The notes under the pieces are model-generated. The model saw nothing but the letters and a program-made list of their open reading frames with translations, was not told where the DNA came from and did no database searches. Positions 6,712 through 10,461 of a DNA stretch of 10,461 nt are shown piece after piece. The first letter of the stretch is position 1. Every line of letters begins with the position of its first letter. The position numbers and the translations under genes were made by a program. This stretch comes from Gallionella sp. UBA4737. GTDB taxonomy: Bacteria > Pseudomonadota > Gammaproteobacteria > Burkholderiales > Gallionellaceae. The stretch is taken from contig DHIV01000092.1 in the NCBI GenBank assembly GCA_002403995.1, positions 14,729 through 25,189 on the forward strand. Direction: 5' to 3'.

Positions 6712-6740
6712 TTGACATTTGTTCTAACTAGAACCATAAT
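6712..6740 (+). promoter_or_regulatory. Near-consensus sigma70 promoter of the marR-type gene
   Basis: TTGACA (6712-6717) is a perfect -35 hexamer and CATAAT (6735-6740) matches the -10 hexamer at five of six positions, with a 17-bp spacer. Transcription should start near 6747, about 20 nt before the regulator ATG. The spacer contains one 14-bp dyad and the start point falls in a second, so a bound repressor would directly block RNA polymerase. Confidence 0.75.
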
Positions 6741-6758
6741 GGTTCTAGTTAGAACAAA
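6718..6758. promoter_or_regulatory. Perfect 41-bp palindrome holding two MarR-type operators
   Basis: Positions 6718-6737 and 6739-6758 are exact reverse complements of each other around a single A at 6738. Inside each arm lies a smaller dyad: GTTCTA-AC-TAGAAC (6721-6734) and GTTCTA-GT-TAGAAC (6742-6755). Their centres are 21 bp apart, two helical turns, so two dimers would sit on the same DNA face. The first fills the promoter spacer and the second covers the likely start point. Position, symmetry and adjacency to a MarR-family gene strongly suggest autoregulation; this is inference. Read as RNA or single-stranded DNA the palindrome could also form a 20-bp hairpin. Confidence 0.85.
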
Positions 6759-6766
6759 CCCGTTGA

Positions 6767-7216
6767 ATGATGCCGTCCTCGATTTTTTTGCCGCTGTTGC
6801 GCGAGCTGTCCGGAGCTTACCAGGCCTTTGAGGTTTATTCGTCAGCGCATGTGCGTTCGCTTGGCCTGACGCCGGCGCAATTCGATATTGTCGCCACCCT
6901 CGGCAACACGCCGGGCATGACGACCAGGGAACTGGGCGAAAAAACCCTGATCACCAAAGGCACGCTGACCGGCGTGGTGGATCGTCTGGTGGACAAGAAA
7001 CTGGTGCGGCGGGTCGCCTTGCCCAGCGACGGCCGCTGCCAGGTCGTCCAACTGACGACTCAGGGTGAAAAATTATTCGCGCGCATCTTTCCGGCGCACT
7101 TGGCGCACATGGAGCGCGCCTTTGCCCAATTGTCCCAGAAGGAGCTGAACGGAATGACGGAGAGTCTGCGCCGTTTACGCGGGGTGCTTGCCGACGCGCA
7201 CAGCAGCAAGGAGTAG
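6767..7216 (+). CDS. MarR-family transcriptional regulator
   Basis: A 149-residue winged-helix regulator expected to act as a dimer. The core is LTPAQFDIVATLGNTPGMTT (34-53), then RELGEKTLITKGTLTGVVDR with recognition helix at about 63-76, and the beta-wing LVRRVALPSDGRCQVVQLTT (79-98). Flanking N- and C-terminal helices would form the dimer interface. The only cysteine is C91, in the wing where family members usually have the DxRxxxVxLT pattern. The start could be the ATG at 6767 or the adjacent one at 6770; neither has a clear ribosome site, and the leader is only about 20 nt. It is probably autorepressed through the upstream double operator. The next gene on the same strand, 101 bp on, encodes a CDGSH protein and is a likely target. 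The ligand cannot be read from the sequence. Confidence 0.93.
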   Translation: MMPSSIFLPLLRELSGAYQAFEVYSSAHVRSLGLTPAQFDIVATLGNTPGMTTRELGEKTLITKGTLTGVVDRLVDKKLVRRVALPSDGRCQVVQLTTQGEKLFARIFPAHLAHMERAFAQLSQKELNGMTESLRRLRGVLADAHSSKE

Positions 7217-7317
7217 TTGCAGTCTGGAAAAAGCAGTTGAAGAAGTTGCAGGAGCGGGCCACCCAAAAGGTGGGGAATTTTGTATCAGTGTGTCAATTTA
7301 AAAAAGGAGTTTCAATT

Positions 7318-7578
7318 ATGCCAAGTAATAATATGTCAGCCAAGCAAGCTGTCATCGCTCAAAAAGCCCCCTTTGCCGTTCCAGTGGAAGCCGGCAAAAG
7401 CTACTGGTGGTGTTCCTGCGGCAAAAGCGCCACCCAGCCGTTCTGTGATGGCAGCCACAAGGGCAGCGAATTTACTCCCGTGGAACACAAGGCGAAAGAA
7501 GCGGGAACGGTATATTTTTGCGGCTGCAAGCGCAGTGGCAATGGCGCGCTGTGCGATGGCACGCATAAGAAGCTTTAA
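7318..7578 (+). CDS. Tandem CDGSH-type iron-sulfur domain protein
   Basis: An 86-residue protein with two complete CDGSH (zinc-finger-like, actually [2Fe-2S]-binding) motifs: CSCGKSATQPFCDGSH (residues about 38-53) and CGCKRSGNGALCDGTH (about 67-82). Each supplies three Cys and one His, so two labile redox-active [2Fe-2S] clusters are expected. There is no transmembrane segment, so it should be soluble, unlike mitochondrial mitoNEET. The start at 7318 is clear: AAAGGAG lies 8 nt upstream. The gene follows the MarR gene by 101 bp and is closed by a strong terminator. I see no convincing promoter in the gap, so cotranscription with the regulator is likely. Bacterial members have been proposed to act in redox or Fe-S handling, without a settled function. 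Confidence 0.93.
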   Translation: MPSNNMSAKQAVIAQKAPFAVPVEAGKSYWWCSCGKSATQPFCDGSHKGSEFTPVEHKAKEAGTVYFCGCKRSGNGALCDGTHKKL

Positions 7579-7607
7579 CTCGATCATCACTGAACAGCGC
7601 ATTTCTG

Positions 7608-7635
7608 AATAAGGCCAGCTTGCTGGCCTTATTTT
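7608..7635 (+). terminator. Intrinsic terminator after the CDGSH gene
   Basis: AATAAGGCCAG (7608-7618) and CTGGCCTTATT (7623-7633) form a perfect 11-bp stem with a CTTG loop, and the 3' side runs into TTATTTT. It lies 30 nt after the CDGSH stop and separates that unit from rnf. The stem also begins with AATAA, so it may act in both directions, but no minus-strand gene approaches from the right. Confidence 0.9.
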
Positions 7636-7769
7636 CGTTCCAAATAAGTCGTCCGGGTGCTTCTGTCCGCATCGATGAAAAGATATTGTTTGGTTTGCCT
7701 GATAAGGCGCCCATCGATCATTGCGAATCGAAATAAACTTTCAGGAATATTCATATACCGATAACGCGG

Positions 7770-7798
7770 TTGAAGCAGCCTATGAATCGGGGGATAAT
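7770..7798 (+). promoter_or_regulatory. Sigma70-like promoter of the rnf operon
   Basis: TTGAAG (7770-7775, four of six consensus bases) and GATAAT (7793-7798, five of six) are separated by 17 bp. Transcription would start near 7805, about 20 nt before the rnfA ATG, with AAGGTG (7814-7819) as ribosome site. The 134 bp between the upstream terminator and this promoter show no further gene or clear regulatory dyad. Confidence 0.55.
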
Positions 7799-7824
7799 TC
7801 GCGACTATATATTAAGGTGTCGCA

Positions 7825-8400
7825 ATGACTGAATATCTGCTGATCCTGATTAGCGCGGTGTTTGTGAACAACATCGTGATGGTCAAAATCCTCGGGCTGT
7901 GTCCGTTCATGGGAGTTTCCAAAAAACTGGAGGCCGCCATCGGCATGGGCGCGGCCACCACTTTCGTGCTGACGCTGGCCTCGGGTTCGAGTTACCTGAT
8001 CAACCATTATCTACTCGGCCCGGAGCTGTCTTACCTCACCACGCTGTCGTTCATCGTGGTGATCGCCGGCATCGTGCAGTTCACCGAAATGGTCGTGCAG
8101 AAAACCAGTCCGGTGCTGTATCAGGTGCTGGGCATCTATCTGCCGCTGATCACCACCAACTGCGCGGTGCTGGGCATCCCGCTGCTCAATGTGCAGGCGA
8201 AACACAATTTTATGGAATCCATCTTCTTCGGCATGGGCGGCGCGCTGGGCTTTACGCTGGTGATGGTGCTGTTCGCCGGCATGCGCGAGCGCATGGAAGG
8301 CGCGGATGTCCCGGCGATCTTCAAGGGTTCGGCGATCGCGATGGTCACTGCCGGATTGATGAGCCTGTCGTTTATGGGGTTCTCCGGATTGATCAAGTAA
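7825..8400 (+). CDS. rnfA: RnfA/RsxA, membrane subunit of the Rnf ion-translocating complex
   Basis: RnfA is an inner-membrane subunit of the Rnf complex, which moves electrons between reduced ferredoxin and NAD and couples this to Na+ or H+ transport; in E. coli the homologous Rsx complex reduces SoxR. The 191-residue protein is full length and very hydrophobic, consistent with six membrane helices. Family blocks include VNNIVMVKILGLCPFMGVSK (15-34), LPLITTNCAVLGIPLLN and FFGMGGALGFTLVMVLFAGM. The cysteines in GLCPF and TTNCA correspond to the conserved pair that binds a [2Fe-2S] cluster at the RnfA/RnfE interface. The start has a good AAGGTG ribosome site. It is first of at least three rnf genes, 13 nt before rnfB. 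Confidence 0.97.
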   Translation: MTEYLLILISAVFVNNIVMVKILGLCPFMGVSKKLEAAIGMGAATTFVLTLASGSSYLINHYLLGPELSYLTTLSFIVVIAGIVQFTEMVVQKTSPVLYQVLGIYLPLITTNCAVLGIPLLNVQAKHNFMESIFFGMGGALGFTLVMVLFAGMRERMEGADVPAIFKGSAIAMVTAGLMSLSFMGFSGLIK

Positions 8401-8413
8401 TGGGAAGCACCAA

Positions 8414-9016
8414 ATGTTAAGCGCGCTGCTGGTGATGGCAGCCATCGCGATCGTGCTCGGCGCGGTGCTGGGTTTCGCCGCGATCAAATTCCGCGTCGAG
8501 GGTAATCCGCTGGTGGACAGGATCGATGCGATCCTGCCGCAAACGCAGTGCGGGCAATGCAGTTACCCAGGCTGCAAGCCTTATGCCACAGCCATTGCGG
8601 CGGGAGAGGCCGACATCAACCGCTGCCCGCCGGGCGGCGTAGAAGGCATACAGAAACTTGCCGATCTGCTCGGTGTGGATTTCAAACCCTTTGGCGGAGA
8701 TACCGCTGCACCCAAACCCAAGTCGGTCGCGATCATCGACGAAAGCACCTGCATAGGCTGCACGCTGTGCATCCAGGCCTGTCCGGTAGATGCCATCGCC
8801 GGCGCTGCCAAGCAGATGCATACCATCATCGCCGCCGAATGCACTGGCTGCGAATTGTGTGTCGCGCCTTGCCCGGTGGATTGCATCAGCATGCAGGTCA
8901 TCGAGGAAAAGATCTCCAACTGGAAATGGAAATATCCGGTTTACGCTTTAACCTCAGTTCGTAAGTCTGGTTCTACCCGCCAGTCGGGCGAAGCCCGGCC
9001 TACACCAGTCCAATGA
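8414..9016 (+). CDS. rnfB: RnfB/RsxB, iron-sulfur subunit of the Rnf complex
   Basis: RnfB carries electrons between soluble ferredoxin and the membrane part of Rnf. The 200-residue protein has one N-terminal membrane helix (about 2-24). Next comes a four-cysteine [4Fe-4S] domain (C46, C49, C54, C71; QCGQCSYPGC), then two ferredoxin-type clusters: C113, C116, C119, C123 (CIGCTLCIQAC) and C143, C146, C149, C153 (CTGCELCVAPC). The last 20 or so residues (SVRKSGSTRQSGEARPTPVQ) differ from the usual short tail and are encoded by a REP-like hairpin, so the C-terminus seems to have been rewritten by repeat insertion. The stop TGA overlaps the rnfC ATG in ATGA. The start has GGGAAG 8 nt upstream, between rnfA and rnfB. 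Confidence 0.97.
   Translation: MLSALLVMAAIAIVLGAVLGFAAIKFRVEGNPLVDRIDAILPQTQCGQCSYPGCKPYATAIAAGEADINRCPPGGVEGIQKLADLLGVDFKPFGGDTAAPKPKSVAIIDESTCIGCTLCIQACPVDAIAGAAKQMHTIIAAECTGCELCVAPCPVDCISMQVIEEKISNWKWKYPVYALTSVRKSGSTRQSGEARPTPVQ
8983..9003 (-). repeat. REP-like hairpin element inside the 3' end of rnfB
   Basis: Read on the minus strand the element starts GTAG followed by GCCGGGC-TTC-GCCCGAC, a stem-loop with one mismatch. The leading GTAG plus a GC-rich hairpin is the classic layout of bacterial REP elements moved by REP-associated tyrosine transposases. It lies in frame in rnfB and ends 9 nt before the rnfC start. The surrounding 8967-9008 also shows partial symmetry (CTGG...CCAG, and a second CTAC at 8973-8976). 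Copy number in the genome cannot be seen from here. Confidence 0.6.
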
Positions 9017-10461
9017 GAATACTTTATAAATTCCACGGCGGCATCCATCCGCCCAGCAACAAGACGCAATCCACCCAGGCGGCGATCGCACGCGCGCCGC
9101 TGCCCGCTAAGCTGATCGTTCCGCTCCAGCAGCATGCCGGCGAAACCGCAAAACCTGTCGTGCAAGCCGGCGATCATGTGCTGAAGGGCCAGTTGATCGG
9201 CATGCCGGACGGTTTTGTGTCGAGCGCGGTGCACGCGCCCACTTCGGGCACCATCATCGCGATAGACATGCAGCTGATCGCCCATCCTTCCGGTCTGCCC
9301 AATTTGTGCGCCACGCTGATACCGGACGGCAAGGATGAATGGATGCCGCGCAAACCTGTCGATTACCGCGACCACAGCACCGCCGAGTTGCAGCATCTGC
9401 TGCGCATGGCCGGTGTGGTGGGCCTGGGTGGAGCGGCCTTCCCGAGCGACATCAAGCTGCACATCGGCAAACAGAAGATCACCACGCTGATCCTGAACGG
9501 TGCGGAGTGCGAACCCTACATCACCTGCGACGACATGCTGATGCGCGAACGTGCCGACGAGATGGTGCAGGGCGCGGAGATGCTGCGCTACATGCTGGAC
9601 GCGAGCGAGGTGCTGTACGGCGTGGAGGACAACAAACCGGCAGCGATCGCTGCATTGCAACAGGCGATCACGGCTAACAAGCTGAAACACGAAATCGTCG
9701 CGATTCCGACGATCTATCCGGGCGGCAGCGCAAAACAACTGATACGCGTGCTCACCGGGCTGGAAGTCCCATCCGGCAAACTGCCCACCGACATCGGCGT
9801 GCAATGTTTCAACGTCGCCACCGCTTACACGGTGCATCGCGCCTTAGCGCACGGGGAACCGCTGCTGTCGCGCATCATCACGATCACCGGCAACGTGCGC
9901 GAGGCGCGGAATTATGATGCGCTGATCGGCACACCGATAGCCGACCTGGTCGCGCTGAGCGCAGCGCTGCCCGACACCAACGGTTACATCATGGGCGGTC
10001 CGATGATGGGCTTCCCGTTGCCCGCCGTGCATGTCCCGATGGTGAAAGCCACCAACTGCATCATTGCCGCATCGAAAAAAATATTTCCGCCACCCCCGCC
10101 CGCGATGCCGTGCATACGCTGCACGCGCTGCGTCGAAGTGTGCCCGGCGGATCTGCAGCCGCAGGATCTGTACTGGTTCGCCCAATCCAAAGAATTCGGC
10201 AGGGCGCAGGCCTTCAGCCTGTTCGACTGCATCGAATGCGGCGCGTGCAGCTATGTCTGCCCCAGCCACATCCCGCTGGTGCAGTTTTACCGCTTCGCCA
10301 AGAGCGAGATCCGCGCGCGCGAACACGACAAACAACTCGCGGATCAGGCAAGGGTACGCCATGAATTTCATGAGCAGCGCCTCGAGCGCGAGAAACGGGA
10401 AAAAGCCGAGAAGCTCGCCGCCAAGGAAAAAGCCGCGCAAGCCGCCAAGCTTGCCAGCGCC
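9013..10461 (+). CDS. rnfC: RnfC/RsxC, NADH-binding subunit of the Rnf complex (3' end outside window)
   Basis: RnfC is the peripheral Rnf subunit with NADH and FMN sites and two [4Fe-4S] clusters. The first 483 codons are present and open to the window edge. The N-terminus KFHGGIHPPSNKTQST is typical. The nucleotide/FMN region shows MAGVVGLGGAAFPSDIKL, LILNGAECEPYITCDD, YPGGSAKQLI and GGPMMG. Two ferredoxin motifs follow: C367, C370, C373, C377 (CIRCTRCVEVC) and C406, C409, C412, C416 (CIECGACSYVC). A Pro5 run (IFPPPPPAMPC) lies just before the first cluster. From about 437 the sequence becomes a Lys/Glu/Ala/Arg-rich, coiled-coil-like tail, as in long proteobacterial RnfC. The start overlaps the rnfB stop (ATGA) and has no clear ribosome site, implying coupling. 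rnfD, rnfG and rnfE are expected beyond the edge. Confidence 0.96.
   Translation, partial: MRILYKFHGGIHPPSNKTQSTQAAIARAPLPAKLIVPLQQHAGETAKPVVQAGDHVLKGQLIGMPDGFVSSAVHAPTSGTIIAIDMQLIAHPSGLPNLCATLIPDGKDEWMPRKPVDYRDHSTAELQHLLRMAGVVGLGGAAFPSDIKLHIGKQKITTLILNGAECEPYITCDDMLMRERADEMVQGAEMLRYMLDASEVLYGVEDNKPAAIAALQQAITANKLKHEIVAIPTIYPGGSAKQLIRVLTGLEVPSGKLPTDIGVQCFNVATAYTVHRALAHGEPLLSRIITITGNVREARNYDALIGTPIADLVALSAALPDTNGYIMGGPMMGFPLPAVHVPMVKATNCIIAASKKIFPPPPPAMPCIRCTRCVEVCPADLQPQDLYWFAQSKEFGRAQAFSLFDCIECGACSYVCPSHIPLVQFYRFAKSEIRAREHDKQLADQARVRHEFHEQRLEREKREKAEKLAAKEKAAQAAKLASA

Noticed and set aside
7259..7273. CCACC-loop-GGTGG hairpin followed by a few T between the MarR and CDGSH genes
   Set aside because: The stem is only 5 bp and is separated from the short T-run by GGAA; too weak to call a terminator or attenuator.
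8941..9837. Open frame of 298 codons on the minus strand
   Set aside because: It is antisense to rnfB and rnfC, which carry all expected motifs. It has no ribosome site and a low-complexity His/Arg/Gln-rich translation typical of shadow frames.
1..10461. tRNA, rRNA, CRISPR, insertion sequence or phage remnants
   Set aside because: I looked for these on both strands. Apart from the REP-like hairpin in rnfB and the small tandem repeat, I saw no such structure.

Overview
The window looks like chromosomal DNA from a Gram-negative betaproteobacterium. Order Nitrosomonadales (for example a Gallionellaceae-type lineage) is my best guess, but only from overall protein character. Supporting signs are the UbiU/UbiV pair of ubiquinone-making proteobacteria, an rnfABC start with proteobacterial sequence features, an outer-membrane lipoprotein and GC-rich codon use. 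I see no transposase, integrase, tRNA, rRNA or CRISPR array. Almost every gene belongs to a recognisable family, so the novelty is in regulation, gene neighbourhoods and small repeats rather than in an unknown multigene system.

Layout. (1) Positions 1-2747, minus strand: yhcC-type radical SAM gene -> ubiU -> ubiV (ubiV runs off the left edge). YhcC and UbiU overlap by 11 bp. UbiU and UbiV are the paired 4Fe-4S U32 proteins of oxygen-independent ubiquinone hydroxylation. (2) 2748-3073: a 326-bp gene-free stretch that holds a candidate promoter and two small dyads upstream of yhcC. (3) 3074-3577, minus: a small PEGA/SHOCT lipoprotein gene with its own likely promoter. (4) 3668-6614, minus: manC -> cysC -> cysQ, i.e. 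GDP-mannose synthesis, APS kinase (makes PAPS) and PAP phosphatase. (5) 6615-6766: divergent intergenic region with a perfect 41-bp palindrome that contains two 14-bp operator dyads built into a near-consensus sigma70 promoter. (6) 6767-7578, plus: a MarR-family regulator and a tandem CDGSH iron-sulfur protein, closed by a strong intrinsic terminator. (7) 7825 to the right edge, plus: rnfA, rnfB and rnfC (rnfC runs off the right edge), with a good sigma70-like promoter and a REP-like hairpin inside the 3' end of rnfB.

How it fits together. Much of the window concerns iron-sulfur and redox chemistry: UbiU/UbiV, the radical SAM protein, the CDGSH protein and RnfB/RnfC. UbiUV allows ubiquinone to be made without O2, and Rnf couples ferredoxin/NADH electron transfer to an ion gradient, which suggests life at low or changing oxygen. 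The manC-cysC-cysQ operon places sugar-nucleotide synthesis beside production and recycling of the sulfate-donor cycle. This hints at sulfated, mannose-derived surface glycan, although no sulfotransferase is visible here. The best candidate for something undescribed is the doubled, helically phased MarR operator and its link to the CDGSH protein.
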